Numbered from the stretch's first letter, positions 26,852 to 37,108 are shown. The stretch: DNA of 64,000 bases from Vibrio barjaei (GCF_001639065.2 NZ_LQXO02000009.1:248001-312000); one strand, 5' to 3'. Notes: generated by a model from the sequence alone, not told the origin. Program-made: numbers and translations.

Positions 26852-27260
26852 CCGCTTTCTTGTCATAGTCGCTTCCATCTCAGGGCTGTTGAGTGTTGCG
26901 CTTGGGGCGTTTGCTGCCCACGGTTTGAAAAAGATACTGTCGCCTTATCTTATTGGCGTTTTCGAAACGGGCGTGACTTATCAGTTTATTCATACTTTAG
27001 CTATCCTACTGTGTGCTTTGTTGGCAACGATCGTTAGCAACCCTAATTCTCGAAAGGCATTTCATCGTGCTGCAATTTGCTTTATTATCGGCATCCTTTT
27101 CTTTAGCGGTAGTCTATACGCCTTAGCGCTAACAGGGGTGAAGTGGTTTGGACCTATCACTCCAATGGGCGGCGTGATGTTCATGGTAGGTTGGGTATTT
27201 CTCGCCTACGCTGGATATCAGATGACTGACGAAACAACCAAAGATGGAGTCAATCAGTGA
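26844..27260 (+). CDS. ygdD: DUF423 (YgdD) inner membrane protein
   Basis: A 138-residue protein with four transmembrane segments. The first contains [13 protein letters not shown] (about 18-30), the DUF423 signature. It lies between gcvA and rlmM as in E. coli. Its start overlaps the upstream hydrolase by 8 bp and its stop overlaps the rlmM GTG by 4 bp (GTGA). Function unknown. Confidence 0.92.
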   Translation: MSSRFLVIVASISGLLSVALGAFAAHGLKKILSPYLIGVFETGVTYQFIHTLAILLCALLATIVSNPNSRKAFHRAAICFIIGILFFSGSLYALALTGVKWFGPITPMGGVMFMVGWVFLAYAGYQMTDETTKDGVNQ

Positions 27261-28348
27261 AACAAGTAATGCTTTATTGCCGCTCTGGATTCGAGAAAGA
27301 GTGTGCAGGTGAGATTCAAGACAAAGCGAATGCCATTGAAGTATTCGGCTTCCCTAGAGTGAAGAATAACTCTGGCTATGTGATATTTGAATGTTACCAA
27401 GCAGGCGATGCAGATAGATTGATTCGTGAGATCGATTTCCAATCACTGATTTTTGCTCGTCAAATGTTTGCCATCGCGAGTGAACTAGAGTCACTCCCAG
27501 CAGAAGACCGTATTACGCCGCTACTTGAATCATTGGAGTACATTGAGCAATTTCCTCGCTGTGGGGATTTACGTATTGAAACTCCTGATACCAATGAAGC
27601 AAAAGAGCTTCTTAAGTTCTGTCGTAAGTTCACGGTGCCGGTTCGCCAAGCGATGCGTGGTAAAGGTTATCTGTTCAATAAAGAGCATAGTAAGAAGCCA
27701 GTGCTGCATATTTGCTTTATTCGTTCAGGACACTGCTTTGTTGGTTACTCCTATCCAGAAAATAGCTCAGCGTTTTTCATGGGTATCCCTCGTCTTAAGT
27801 TCCCGGCGGATGCGCCAAGTCGCTCAACATTAAAGCTTGAGGAAGCATTCCATGTCTTTATCCCTAAAGAAGAGTGGGATACTCGATTAGCATCAGGCAT
27901 GTGGGGCGTTGATTTAGGTGCTTGTCCAGGCGGTTGGACGTATCAATTAGTGCGTCGTTCGATGTTTGTTCATGCTATCGATAATGGCATGATGGCAGAC
28001 AGCTTAATGAATACTGGTCAAGTTAAGCATCATCAAGTCGATGGTTTTAAGTTTGAGCCACCACGTAAAAACGTTACTTGGTTGGTGTGTGATATGGTTG
28101 AGAAACCAGCTCGTGTTGCTCATCTGATGGGCGAATGGCTGATTCGTGGTTGGGCGAAAGAGACTATCTTTAACCTGAAGTTGCCAATGAAAGGTCGCTA
28201 TGACGAAGTTCTTCAGGATATTGAAAACCTTAAAGTATTCTTAATCGAGAACAAGGTGAAGTTTAAGCTTCAAGCTAAGCACTTGTATCACGACCGTGAA
28301 GAAATCACAGTGCACATCCAAGTGCTATCCAACATCTCGCCTCATTAA
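27257..28348 (+). CDS. rlmM: 23S rRNA C2498 2'-O-methyltransferase RlmM
   Basis: Uses SAM to methylate the 2'-OH of C2498 in 23S rRNA. 363 residues (E. coli 366). An N-terminal RNA-binding THUMP-like part precedes a Rossmann methyltransferase domain with [16 protein letters not shown] (about 216-231). The later [12 protein letters not shown] and [11 protein letters not shown] segments carry the Asp and Lys of the K-D-K-E type active site. The start is GTG, coupled to ygdD. Confidence 0.97.
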   Translation: MKQVMLYCRSGFEKECAGEIQDKANAIEVFGFPRVKNNSGYVIFECYQAGDADRLIREIDFQSLIFARQMFAIASELESLPAEDRITPLLESLEYIEQFPRCGDLRIETPDTNEAKELLKFCRKFTVPVRQAMRGKGYLFNKEHSKKPVLHICFIRSGHCFVGYSYPENSSAFFMGIPRLKFPADAPSRSTLKLEEAFHVFIPKEEWDTRLASGMWGVDLGACPGGWTYQLVRRSMFVHAIDNGMMADSLMNTGQVKHHQVDGFKFEPPRKNVTWLVCDMVEKPARVAHLMGEWLIRGWAKETIFNLKLPMKGRYDEVLQDIENLKVFLIENKVKFKLQAKHLYHDREEITVHIQVLSNISPH

Positions 28349-28362
28349 AGCGTATTGGGGGC

Positions 28363-29145
28363 TTAAGACTGAGCGCTTGAGCCCTCGAATCTGATATCTT
28401 GTAAATTAAAGCCTAACTCAATGTCGGTTTTGAGTGCGGCAACCTGCTTACACTTTCTCGCCATTTCAATATGCTCATCTAACTTCTTACGGTATTTAGC
28501 TGCGAGGTCCTCTGAGGCATAAGCCGACTCGATATCGTCGAACTGATTAAGGATTTCCTTGGCCGCTTTAGGTCCTACCCCGGCAACCCCGGGTACTTGT
28601 GATGAGCTGATTCCGGTTAACCCCCAGTAGTCGGCAAGTTGCTCCGGTTTGACCCCAAATTCTTGCTCAACAAATGGTGCGTCTAGCCAACGGTGTTGGA
28701 AATAATCGCGAATTTGTAATGTTGGCGAAAGTATCTGGCAATAGCCTTTATCGGTAGAAATAATGGTGACTTTCTCGTTGTGACTGGCTACTTTTACCGC
28801 CAAGGTCGCGACCAAGTCATCAGCTTCATCACCTTCAGAAAGCAAGGAATCGATGCCTAATTGCCACCAAGCATCTTGTATTTTTTCCAAACCATTGAAT
28901 AAAGGCTCAGGCATGGGTTTACGGTTTTGCTTGTATTCAGGAAGGATGTCAGCGCGCCAACCTCGATCCTGTTCATGATGGTCAAACACGGCAATGATAT
29001 GCGTGGGTTTGGACTCGTCTAAAATGCGATGTAAGGTTCTCGACGTGGTTTGAATGGCTCTGTCGATATCTGTTGGGTCGGGTTGAACCGCATGTACTCG
29101 GCGGATGAGGTTGAGTGCATCGATGATAACGAGATGAATTGACAT
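28363..29145 (-). CDS. xni: Flap endonuclease Xni
   Basis: A 260-residue relative of the 5'-3' exonuclease domain of DNA polymerase I. IIDALNLIRR (about 7-16), VFDHHEQDRGWR (about 54-65), EGDEADDLVATLA (about 99-111) and the H3TH segment GVAGVGPKAA (about 185-194) are present. E. coli Xni lacks some metal ligands of the wider family but keeps structure-specific activity. It is convergent with rlmM (14 bp between stops) and downstream of ppnN. Confidence 0.94.
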   Translation of the reverse strand: MSIHLVIIDALNLIRRVHAVQPDPTDIDRAIQTTSRTLHRILDESKPTHIIAVFDHHEQDRGWRADILPEYKQNRKPMPEPLFNGLEKIQDAWWQLGIDSLLSEGDEADDLVATLAVKVASHNEKVTIISTDKGYCQILSPTLQIRDYFQHRWLDAPFVEQEFGVKPEQLADYWGLTGISSSQVPGVAGVGPKAAKEILNQFDDIESAYASEDLAAKYRKKLDEHIEMARKCKQVAALKTDIELGFNLQDIRFEGSSAQS

Positions 29146-29149
29146 AAAT

Positions 29150-29177
29150 TTAAGGCCACTTGAGAACGTGGCCTTAT
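29150..29177 (-). terminator. Hairpin after ppnN, just before xni
   Basis: Stem AAGGCCAC/GTGGCCTT with an 8-nt loop; downstream on the minus strand it is followed by AAATTT, a weak U-tract. It lies only a few bases before the xni start and may attenuate ppnN-xni read-through. Confidence 0.45.
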
Positions 29178-29208
29178 TGTAAATAATCTTTAGTTGAGTT
29201 TCAGTGTT

Positions 29209-30570
29209 TTATTCGCCGTTGGCGATTCGATAACATGGAACATACTCAGATCCCGGTAACTTCATACGTTGTTGGGCCACGAAATCACTTAACAATCGGT
29301 CCATTTTCTTCATTAATGATTTATCACCGTCAATGATAAATGGTCCATGTTTCTCTATCTCTTTGATGCCTTCAGCTTTAACGTTACCAGCCACGATGCC
29401 GGAAAACGCTTGGCGCAGGGCAGCTGCTAGGTTTTCAGGTCTTTGGTTAAGGTGTAAATCTAACCCTGCCATATTTTCATGAGTAGGGTCGAACGGAAGT
29501 TGGAACTCAGGTTCAATATGCAGTGACCAGTTGTAGCTGTATGCATCACCCGTTTTTTTACGATGTTCTTTTACCGTTGGCATCGCCTGCTTCATGATTT
29601 GTGCAGCTTTCTCTGGATTATCAATAATGATCTGATAATACTTCGTCGCTTCTTCGCCAAGGGTCGAACGGACAAATTCGTCAATGGAGCGGAAGTAGGC
29701 TTCGCTCTCTTTGGGACCCGTCAGGACGATTGGCATTGGCTGGTCGGCATTATTCGGATGCATCATGATACCAAGGATATATAGCAGTTCTTCTGCTGTC
29801 CCTGGACCACCTGGGAAAATAATAATGCCGTGGGCAATTCGAACAAACGCCTCCAAGCGCTTTTCAATGTCAGGCATGATGACCAGTTCATTGACGATTG
29901 GGTTTGGTGGCTCGGCGGCAATAATTGATGGCTCGGTTAAACCAAGATAACGCTGCTCAGTATAACGCTGTTTGGCGTGACCAATCGCAGCTCCTTTCAT
30001 TGGGCCTTCCATCGCGCCTGGACCACAACCAGTGCAGATATTAAGTTCTCGTAGGCCAAGTTCGTTACCGACCTCTCGAGTGTACTGGTATTCTGTTGGG
30101 TTTATGGAGTGTCCGCCCCAACAGACAATCAAATTAGGCTCGATCCCCGGAATCAATGTGCCCGCATTACGTAAGATACCAAACACTAAGTTAGTGATAT
30201 GGGTAGAGTTGGTCAGGTTAAGTCGCTGACTATCGGCCAAGTGCATGTTGACGTATACGATGTCACGTAACACTGAGAAGAGGTGTTCTTGGATACCTTT
30301 GATAATATGGCCATCCACGAATGCATGTTCTGGTGGATTGGCGAGTTCAAGTTTGATGCCGCGCTCACGGCGCATGACATTAACATCAAAAGTCTGATAT
30401 TTGTCGAGCAGCTCTTTTGAGTTGTCGGTGTGGCTGCCGGAATTGAGTACTGCTAAGGTACAGTTGCGATACAGTTGATAAAGGTCACTAGATGCGGTTT
30501 TTTTAAGACGCTCTACTTCTAGCTGAGACAGCAGGTCCATACTCCCTGCTGGGCTAATATGCGTGATCAT
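29209..30570 (-). CDS. ppnN: Pyrimidine/purine nucleotide 5'-monophosphate nucleosidase PpnN
   Basis: Hydrolyses nucleoside monophosphates to base and ribose-5-phosphate; the E. coli enzyme is stimulated by (p)ppGpp. The 453-residue sequence follows E. coli PpnN closely, including [11 protein letters not shown] at the start, a Rossmann LOG-type core with [16 protein letters not shown] (about 180-195) and [14 protein letters not shown] (about 253-266), and a conserved C-terminus. I start at 30570 because AAGGA is 7 nt upstream; the ATG at 30576 is too close to it. Confidence 0.95.
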   Translation of the reverse strand: MITHISPAGSMDLLSQLEVERLKKTASSDLYQLYRNCTLAVLNSGSHTDNSKELLDKYQTFDVNVMRRERGIKLELANPPEHAFVDGHIIKGIQEHLFSVLRDIVYVNMHLADSQRLNLTNSTHITNLVFGILRNAGTLIPGIEPNLIVCWGGHSINPTEYQYTREVGNELGLRELNICTGCGPGAMEGPMKGAAIGHAKQRYTEQRYLGLTEPSIIAAEPPNPIVNELVIMPDIEKRLEAFVRIAHGIIIFPGGPGTAEELLYILGIMMHPNNADQPMPIVLTGPKESEAYFRSIDEFVRSTLGEEATKYYQIIIDNPEKAAQIMKQAMPTVKEHRKKTGDAYSYNWSLHIEPEFQLPFDPTHENMAGLDLHLNQRPENLAAALRQAFSGIVAGNVKAEGIKEIEKHGPFIIDGDKSLMKKMDRLLSDFVAQQRMKLPGSEYVPCYRIANGE

Positions 30571-30672
30571 AAGCATTTCCTTTTCTAGAACCGAAAGCGA
30601 TTAGTGTCTCGCTACTGTTTGTATTTGTTGGTTGAAAGCTTAAGAGTCAAATATCAAGCAGTGAATCAATCG

Positions 30673-30762
30673 CCTTAGTTATTCGTGTAGTTATAGTTAT
30701 TTGTGTTGCTAAAGTTACTCGCGCTGTGCAGTCGGTCGCGTAGTTTTAGTTATTGGCTGTGG
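30673..30762 (+). repeat. Degenerate 18-bp tandem repeat upstream of ppnN
   Basis: Five successive units of 17-19 bp share a core near AGTTATTCGTGTTG (units begin at about 30673, 30691, 30709, 30727 and 30744). They fill part of the 284-bp gap between the stop of the diguanylate cyclase gene and the ppnN start. The rest of the gap is AT-rich, and I see no gene in it. Confidence 0.5.
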
Positions 30763-30860
30763 ACTTAGATCCAGCAATAGCTACGGTTAAGTACACAGAT
30801 AACTATTAGATTAGCAAATGTGACACAAGTTTCTATAACTATTTGAAAAATAAAAGAGGA

Positions 30861-32429
30861 CTAGGGCTTCCAAGCCAATTGGTTAGGACCAAGTTTTTGA
30901 GTGTGGGCGATTGTCTTATGCAAACGCTCAAGCACTTCATCTGGGGTGTCATTGTGACTAAAGGCCGTGCTTGCCGCTGATAGAGTAATAGTGATCAGTT
31001 GGTCACGGAATTTGAATGGTAAGTTGCTGATTTTAGTTTGTATTTCTCTAACTTTAGCTTGGCAGTGAGCTTCATTTTGCTCAGGCATAATCAATACAAA
31101 CTCTTCGCCAGAGAAGCGAGCAACGGTATCAGTCTTTGAAACTGTACTTGAAATGGTTTTAGCGATGATTTTAAGAGCCTTGTCTCCAGCGCTATAGCCA
31201 AAGTTGTGGTTTATGCTCTTAAACTTATCGATATCAAAGATAATAACCCAAAGTGGATGCTGATTCTTAAGCCAGCGACGATATTCGATCTCAAGTTTAT
31301 CCAGCAAAGCGGTACGATTGTAGACCTTAGTAAGAGGGTCTAACAGCATACGTTTGGATTGATCCTCTAGGCGGCGTCGATAGTCTTGAGTGACATCGTA
31401 GAGTGACTCAAGCTGGTTATTGCTATGTGTCATTCTTTCTAACAAGGCTTGTTCACGAGCTTCGGCATGTTGTAGACGCTCGGTTAGGGAAGCAAGCTGA
31501 GCAAACAATGGGTTCATGGTTCGCTTAGCATCCTCTAAGTCTTGTAAGTTGGCGATACTATTTTGTCCCGTAGCCACTAAATCACTGAGCTCTTTACTCA
31601 TGATTTGTCGCTGCTCAAAGTAGATTTGATTCTGATCGAGGTTTTGAGCATTGCTTTTTAGTGAGGACGAAAGCGAAGTATTCACTCGCTCTAAAAATTG
31701 CTCTGAGTTGCGGCGCTCATATTTGGTGGCATCAATAACCAAACGTAGCACTTGTAAGGTCAGCTCGAGCAGGTTATTGCCGGAGGCGTTAGTAAGTAAC
31801 TTAGAGCGAATTTCAAACAGTTGCTCCCCAGGCTCACCGTCAAAATCAAGTTCTGTAATCAGGTTCTGAAGCTCGTCACCTAAGGTTAACAGTAAGGCGG
31901 AATCCGCACTGATTTCTGGTTCTTTGGAGGCTAAGGCAGAGTTTGAGGTAATAATCTTGATGGCACGTTCATAAATCGCCAGTAGCTTCACCGCGTTATC
32001 GGTAAGTTTTAGCGAGTTGTTGTCGTTATAAGCAAGAATAGAGCGCAGGTCACGCTTGATTTGTGCAGGTAGACCGGCAACGCGCTGTAGCGTTTCGCCA
32101 CTGCGCCGAGTCTGCTCTTCCAGTGAGCTTTGTTGTTTTTCCATGGCAACTGCCTTTTGACCGATCAGGCGCTCCAAAATAGCAAACTTTGGCACCAAAC
32201 TGCTGATGTCTTTGTTATGCTCTAACTCATGGCGTAATTCAATCAGTTTGTCATCAATTCGCGAGTGTGAACCAATATGGGCGTGACTTAAGGTACCAAT
32301 AAAGCGTTTTAGAATGGTTTGCTCACGACGAGATTTCAGCGATGCATCTCGTTGAGCAACGCGTAATTGCTCCAACTGCATTCTAAGCTGATGGAGATTC
32401 TCCATTGTCTCGCTATCCTGTGAGCCCAT
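30861..32429 (-). CDS. Diguanylate cyclase-type GGDEF protein with coiled-coil N-terminus
   Basis: A 522-residue cytoplasmic protein without transmembrane segments. About 1-360 is helical and rich in Gln, Leu and Glu, probably coiled coil. About 362-515 is a GGDEF domain, with DPLTKVYNR at its entry, FDIDKFKSINHNFGYSAGD for metal and GTP binding, and SGEEF (440-444) in place of GG(D/E)EF. The first Gly is Ser, a change known from some active cyclases. The RxxD inhibitory site is missing (SKTD instead). It should make cyclic di-GMP if active, probably without product inhibition. It lies 104 bp downstream of a TPR protein with a degenerate GGDEF domain, likely a functional pair. Confidence 0.88.
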   Translation of the reverse strand: MGSQDSETMENLHQLRMQLEQLRVAQRDASLKSRREQTILKRFIGTLSHAHIGSHSRIDDKLIELRHELEHNKDISSLVPKFAILERLIGQKAVAMEKQQSSLEEQTRRSGETLQRVAGLPAQIKRDLRSILAYNDNNSLKLTDNAVKLLAIYERAIKIITSNSALASKEPEISADSALLLTLGDELQNLITELDFDGEPGEQLFEIRSKLLTNASGNNLLELTLQVLRLVIDATKYERRNSEQFLERVNTSLSSSLKSNAQNLDQNQIYFEQRQIMSKELSDLVATGQNSIANLQDLEDAKRTMNPLFAQLASLTERLQHAEAREQALLERMTHSNNQLESLYDVTQDYRRRLEDQSKRMLLDPLTKVYNRTALLDKLEIEYRRWLKNQHPLWVIIFDIDKFKSINHNFGYSAGDKALKIIAKTISSTVSKTDTVARFSGEEFVLIMPEQNEAHCQAKVREIQTKISNLPFKFRDQLITITLSAASTAFSHNDTPDEVLERLHKTIAHTQKLGPNQLAWKP

Positions 32430-32533
32430 AAATCCTATAAAAACAAACTAGTTGTCAAACTTATTGATGTATTGATTGATAATATCAAAAAACATCACAA
32501 CGTCACGTAATCTTGTGTTCAAGTGCCGTATTT

Positions 32534-34810
32534 TTACTCACTAGTCAGTATTTTTTTGAACCCGTCCTCATTCTGAGAGGATGAGTGCACTTTTATTAGT
32601 CCTTGTTTTATAGCGGTTCGACATGCTTGTCGGATATCTTCAGTCGCTAAGCTTGCGGCAGGCGCATTATCTATCGCCTTCAAATAGACCCAATGACTTT
32701 TACTTTCTTTCATACTGACATCACGTGCCATATGTGTGGCGATGAGTAAGATGTCAAGCAGCTCTTTATCATTGATGGCGGTGTAGGCTCGTGGCAAGAA
32801 TGGATAGTTGGCCATGCCGACACGAACGATACGATTGATGTTTCGATTTGGCTCAAATTCGTCCACCCAACTTTGAATTTCTTCGAATAAACTCTCTGCG
32901 GTTCGCGGCTTAATACTAGGTTCAATGTAGAGTAAGTTAGCGTCTGAGAAATGATAAATACGAGCAGGGCTTTCTATCTTGCCGCGGATAAATTCACCAA
33001 ATGCTCGTTCTAGTTCGAGACCCGATTTATAGCCGTTTTGCAGGTACATGTTTCTTAGAAATGGTACATCGATCATGACAAAACGAAGACGATCGCTTAA
33101 AGGCTCGTTAATAAGCTCACCAACCTGCCACTGTTCAAAATAGCTTTGGGTACGCTGCAACGAACTTGGTAAGTTAGCGTTCAATAAACGTAGGTTTGGC
33201 AAACCGGAGCGAGCATGGGTAAATAGCGTGTCATTAAGCTCTTTTAGCTCGGTTTTGTTACGTCGATAAACATAGAACAATCTCAGCCCCATTAGTGCCA
33301 TGACAGAGAGGGCACAGAACAGACCAAAAGCGACTTTCTGGAATTTTTTCTGTTGTAGTAGAGCATCTTTGAGCTCTTGTTTTTGCGTCTCGTAGTGTAG
33401 ACCCTGTTCAACAAACTGCTTTTGCTGCCTAAAGGCATCTTCACTTATTTGATTAAGCTGATCTTGCTGGTAAATGCGCAGCGAATTAGCTTTCTTAATT
33501 TCATCGAGTGCTTGTTGGTAGTGACCTTGCTGTTCATGGCCTAACGCTAACAACTGGTATGCTTGCTGTTCTAGCGACGTTTGATTCAGGGATTTACTCA
33601 GCTCAAGTGCCTTAGTGGCATGTTCAATGACTTTGTCATTTTCTTGCTGGTGATAAGCCAGCCCTGCGTATAAGAGAGATGCACGCGCCTTAAGCGCCGG
33701 GTAATCGGCATAACTTAATAAGTTTTCTGCTCGAGTAAGATACTGCTCGGCAAGCGGATAGTTGTAGAGTTGCAAATACGTGGATGCCAAACTAATTCGA
33801 ATATCGATGACTTTTTCGATATTTTTATCGGTTGCTTGGTGGTCGATAACATTAAAGTAATGCACTAAAGCCAAATTGTATTTCCCCTGAAGGAAATAAA
33901 TGTCCCCCATGAGCTTTAACACATCCGCGAGGATGGGTGACTCAGGGTAATTGCCATAAAAATCGGCGGCTTGTGACAAGTGTTCAAGCGCTTTATCCAG
34001 TACCTGACGCTGCATAAATAACTGCGCTAGCAGTTGGTTAATATGCGCTAGTTGATCGCTACTGTTCAGTTCGATTGCAGTCCAATAAGCGAGCAAGAGC
34101 TCAGATAGCGCTTCATTATAGCGTCGGTAGCGCAGGAAGTGGGTGCCATAAGCAGTATGATATTCAACTTCCCATTTCGAAAGTTTGTCTTGAGGGACGA
34201 ATTCATTCGCCTTTTGGTACATATGATTAGCGAGATCGTATTCATTTTCCGCCGAAGCAATCTCTGCTTGTAAGATTTTGATGCGGTAACTGGTGCGGTT
34301 AGCAATGCTTTGGCCTTTACGAATCGCCTCAAGGTCTTTTTCTATTGCCTTGAGCGCATCCAACGCTTTTGCCCCTTCGCTGTCTGTCAGCCACAATAAA
34401 CGTGTCTTGAGAATACGTACATCCAGCTCTAAAAATAGCAAGTGATATTGCTTGGTCATCGACTCGGCTTTATCCAAGCCTTGCAAGGCTTCGCGGACTC
34501 GCCCCAAGTTAAACTGAGCTTGAGAAGCGATGATTAACGCATTTACCGAACTTAAGGGTGTTCGAATGCGTTGGTCGGTATCGTCACGAGATAGGTTTGG
34601 GAGACGATCATCATTGGGCTCTGCAAAACTGCGGTTTGTCAGGTAATCAGTCGCGATTTCTAGTGCTTTGCTGGGCTCAATTTCAACCAACTTATCCGCC
34701 TCAACCAAGAGGGGAGAAGTAAAAGACGACGTTGCATTCGCCACACTACTGAGGAGCGCTGCAAAAATCCCTAATACAACCCAAAATTTAGAGCCCATGA
34801 AAGTGTCCAT
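32534..34810 (-). CDS. TPR sensor-like membrane protein with degenerate GGDEF domain
   Basis: A 758-residue protein with a signal sequence (VLGIFAALLSSVANA), about 450 residues of TPR-type helical repeats (A/L/Y-rich, for example ADVLKLMGDIYFLQGKYNLALVHYF), and one transmembrane helix (about 490-515, FGLFCALSVMALMGLRLFYVY). The C-terminal ~220 residues have a GGDEF fold outline (SGLPNLRLLN, then RFVMIDVPFLRNMYLQNGYKSGLELE). The active motif is replaced by HFSDAN (620-625), so no cyclase activity is expected. The repeats should be periplasmic. It lies directly upstream of the active-type GGDEF gene and 17 bp after queF. ATGs at 34810 and 34798 are both possible starts. Confidence 0.8.
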   Translation of the reverse strand: MDTFMGSKFWVVLGIFAALLSSVANATSSFTSPLLVEADKLVEIEPSKALEIATDYLTNRSFAEPNDDRLPNLSRDDTDQRIRTPLSSVNALIIASQAQFNLGRVREALQGLDKAESMTKQYHLLFLELDVRILKTRLLWLTDSEGAKALDALKAIEKDLEAIRKGQSIANRTSYRIKILQAEIASAENEYDLANHMYQKANEFVPQDKLSKWEVEYHTAYGTHFLRYRRYNEALSELLLAYWTAIELNSSDQLAHINQLLAQLFMQRQVLDKALEHLSQAADFYGNYPESPILADVLKLMGDIYFLQGKYNLALVHYFNVIDHQATDKNIEKVIDIRISLASTYLQLYNYPLAEQYLTRAENLLSYADYPALKARASLLYAGLAYHQQENDKVIEHATKALELSKSLNQTSLEQQAYQLLALGHEQQGHYQQALDEIKKANSLRIYQQDQLNQISEDAFRQQKQFVEQGLHYETQKQELKDALLQQKKFQKVAFGLFCALSVMALMGLRLFYVYRRNKTELKELNDTLFTHARSGLPNLRLLNANLPSSLQRTQSYFEQWQVGELINEPLSDRLRFVMIDVPFLRNMYLQNGYKSGLELERAFGEFIRGKIESPARIYHFSDANLLYIEPSIKPRTAESLFEEIQSWVDEFEPNRNINRIVRVGMANYPFLPRAYTAINDKELLDILLIATHMARDVSMKESKSHWVYLKAIDNAPAASLATEDIRQACRTAIKQGLIKVHSSSQNEDGFKKILTSE

Positions 34811-34827
34811 TTCCTGAAGTTTAAAGG

Positions 34828-35673
34828 TTACTGTCTTGCCATACGAGCATTGTGCTCAGGTGCTTGATATTGATTAGAACGGTATGGGTTGATGTCTAAA
34901 CCACCACGACGAGTATATCTTGCATACACAGTTAACTTAGTTGGATTACAGTATTGCATCAAATCAGTGAAAATACGCTCAACACACTGCTCGTGGAACT
35001 CATTGTGCTCGCGGAAAGACACTAAGTAACGCAGTAACGCTTCTCTATTTATTTTTGCACCTTGATATTGTATTTCCACGCTGCCCCAATCTGGCTGATT
35101 AGTAATCAAGCAGTTCGATTTTAGCAGGTGGCTATGAAGCGCTTCTTCAACGATTTCATCATCCGCAGCGTCTTTAAGAAGCTCTGCATCAAATTCGTAG
35201 TTGTCGATGGTAATATCTTGGTCATCAATACATTCGCCTGCCATACCTACAATGTTGGTATTTTCGAAATCCGCGACGGGGATCAGTTTGACACTGACCG
35301 TTTCGCCTGCGCAGTTAGACAGATCAGCTGCAATTGTGGACTGCACTTGCTCCCAAGTTGCAAATCGGGTTTGATTGTAGCTATTCAAATACAGTTTGAA
35401 TGACTTCGACTCGATAAGGTTTGCACTGGTAGCTGGAATGGACACTTCACCGACCGCGACTTGAGGTAAGCCTTTAGTATTGAGCCATGAGATTTCATAC
35501 AGCGTCCAAATATCACACCCTTGGAATGGCAGAGTTTCCCCTAGTTCGAGGTCATCACGATTTAAGCTTCTCGGTACTGGTTGCAGTAAATTGGCATCGT
35601 AGTGATTGGCGTACTCGGTTTTTTGGCCGAGGGTGAGACCTGAAAGCTCTTTAGCGTTGGAATATTTGCTCAT
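34828..35673 (-). CDS. queF: NADPH-dependent 7-cyano-7-deazaguanine reductase QueF
   Basis: Reduces preQ0 to preQ1 in queuosine biosynthesis. 281 residues (E. coli 282), so the long, two-domain type. The family motif [17 protein letters not shown] (about 88-104) binds substrate and cofactor; the thioimide-forming Cys is probably in the [12 protein letters not shown] segment (about 190-201), and [10 protein letters not shown] lies near 227-236. Its neighbours syd and ppnN are the same as in E. coli. It is divergent from syd. Confidence 0.96.
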   Translation of the reverse strand: MSKYSNAKELSGLTLGQKTEYANHYDANLLQPVPRSLNRDDLELGETLPFQGCDIWTLYEISWLNTKGLPQVAVGEVSIPATSANLIESKSFKLYLNSYNQTRFATWEQVQSTIAADLSNCAGETVSVKLIPVADFENTNIVGMAGECIDDQDITIDNYEFDAELLKDAADDEIVEEALHSHLLKSNCLITNQPDWGSVEIQYQGAKINREALLRYLVSFREHNEFHEQCVERIFTDLMQYCNPTKLTVYARYTRRGGLDINPYRSNQYQAPEHNARMARQ

Positions 35674-35783
35674 AATTGTGTGATATTTCGATTAGAATAA
35701 GCTGAATTTTACGAGATCCCTGAATAGCTGTCATCCTTTGTCGTGGTAAAACGCGTTGCAAGCGAAGGATAACTGGAGAGAAT

Positions 35784-36329
35784 ATGAATCAAAGTGTACA
35801 ACAAGCTTTGGAGGCGTTTTCAAAACGCTATCAACAAGCATGGCAAGAAAAACATCAAACACTTCCTGCTAATGAAGAATTGCATGGATTAGTTTCCCCA
35901 TGTATTGATAGCAAAGACGAGCAACAGGTTTATTGGACACATTGTCTTCGCGATGCTCCTGAGACGCTCGAAAACATCGAGCAAGGGATTGAATTGAGCC
36001 TTCATGAGGACATTAAAGGTTTTTACGGTCATCAATACAGTGCTGATATGGAGGCAACTTGGCAGGGTAACGAACTGACCTTACTGCAAGTTTGGAGTGA
36101 CGATGACTTTACTCGCCTGCAAGAAAATATCTTGGGCCACTTGGTGACACAAAGAAGGTTGAAGCTTAAGCCTACGGTATTTATCGCTGCGACCGATGCC
36201 GATATGGACGTGATTTCAATCTGCAATATCACCGGAAATGTCATTCTTGAACGCTTGGGTACCGACAGAAGAGATATAATTGCTGAAGATATCGTCACTT
36301 TCCTCGATGGATTGGAGCCTAACGTTTAA
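35784..36329 (+). CDS. syd: SecY-interacting protein Syd
   Basis: A 181-residue cytosolic protein that binds SecY and is thought to check the quality of translocon assembly. It has the acidic HLVTQRR... core and ends with VTFLDGLEP, as in the family. GAGAG precedes the ATG. It is divergent from queF and only 2 bp from the following zinc-ribbon gene, so the two probably form an operon. Confidence 0.93.
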   Translation: MNQSVQQALEAFSKRYQQAWQEKHQTLPANEELHGLVSPCIDSKDEQQVYWTHCLRDAPETLENIEQGIELSLHEDIKGFYGHQYSADMEATWQGNELTLLQVWSDDDFTRLQENILGHLVTQRRLKLKPTVFIAATDADMDVISICNITGNVILERLGTDRRDIIAEDIVTFLDGLEPNV

Positions 36330-36331
36330 TT

Positions 36332-37108
36332 ATGTATGTTGTTGAGCTTCATTTTGAGTGTTTTGATAACACCACTATCAGCGCAGTAGAAAAAGGCATT
36401 AACGGCCTGATGGATGCGCTGCGATATAACGGCCAGGTATTAGGGCGTGAATTTCCCATTGTGATGGGAGAAGGAGAGTTTTTTGTTCGGGCTGTGTGTC
36501 CTGAGCAAGAAAGCCTACATCCCAAACATCACTCTGATTTTGTGAAAGTCTGCCTTAAACGTTTATCAGATGCCTGCCTGCTCGCACCTAAAGTAAGATT
36601 GTTGGGGCGTGATATTAACTCAGAGCAAGCGGCAGAAGATGAAGTGCCAAGTTGGCAAGTGCTTTATACCACCTATGTGCATACCTGTTCTCCACTTCGC
36701 AGTGGTGAGACCTTATTGCCTATTCCGCTGTATCGAAACCCTCCTACTTTAAATGGAGACCATAAGTCGGTCATTAAATGGCAAACCGAATGGCAAGCTT
36801 GCGATGAGATTCAGATGTCAGGGGGATGTAAAGCGGAGCATGCCGCACTGCGAGAACTATCGGACATTGGCAGTGATATTTTCCGTCGTGGTTGGGATAT
36901 TCGTGGCCGCATTGAGTACATTACACAAATTCCAACCTATTATTACCTCTACAAAGTTGGTGGTAAGGATCTAGCAGAAGAGAAAGCTCGCAAATGCCCT
37001 AAATGTGGCGGTGAGTGGCTACTTGATGAGCCTTTGCATGACATTTTCTACTTCAAATGCGATACCTGCCGAATAGTGTCGAATATTTCTTGGGATCATC
37101 TGAAGTAG
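36332..37108 (+). CDS. DUF2310 zinc-ribbon protein
   Basis: A 258-residue protein of the DUF2310 family, whose C-terminus has a zinc ribbon. Here the Cys pairs are KCPKCGGEW (about 222-230) and KCDTCRIVS (about 243-251). The body is uncharacterised. Coupling to syd (2 bp gap) recurs, from memory, in related gammaproteobacteria and may point to a linked role; nucleic-acid binding is only a guess. Confidence 0.85.
   Translation: MYVVELHFECFDNTTISAVEKGINGLMDALRYNGQVLGREFPIVMGEGEFFVRAVCPEQESLHPKHHSDFVKVCLKRLSDACLLAPKVRLLGRDINSEQAAEDEVPSWQVLYTTYVHTCSPLRSGETLLPIPLYRNPPTLNGDHKSVIKWQTEWQACDEIQMSGGCKAEHAALRELSDIGSDIFRRGWDIRGRIEYITQIPTYYYLYKVGGKDLAEEKARKCPKCGGEWLLDEPLHDIFYFKCDTCRIVSNISWDHLK

Noticed and set aside
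34066..34332. Leftward 88-codon frame inside the TPR gene
   Set aside because: Shadow frame within a coherent 758-residue protein; basic, low-complexity product.
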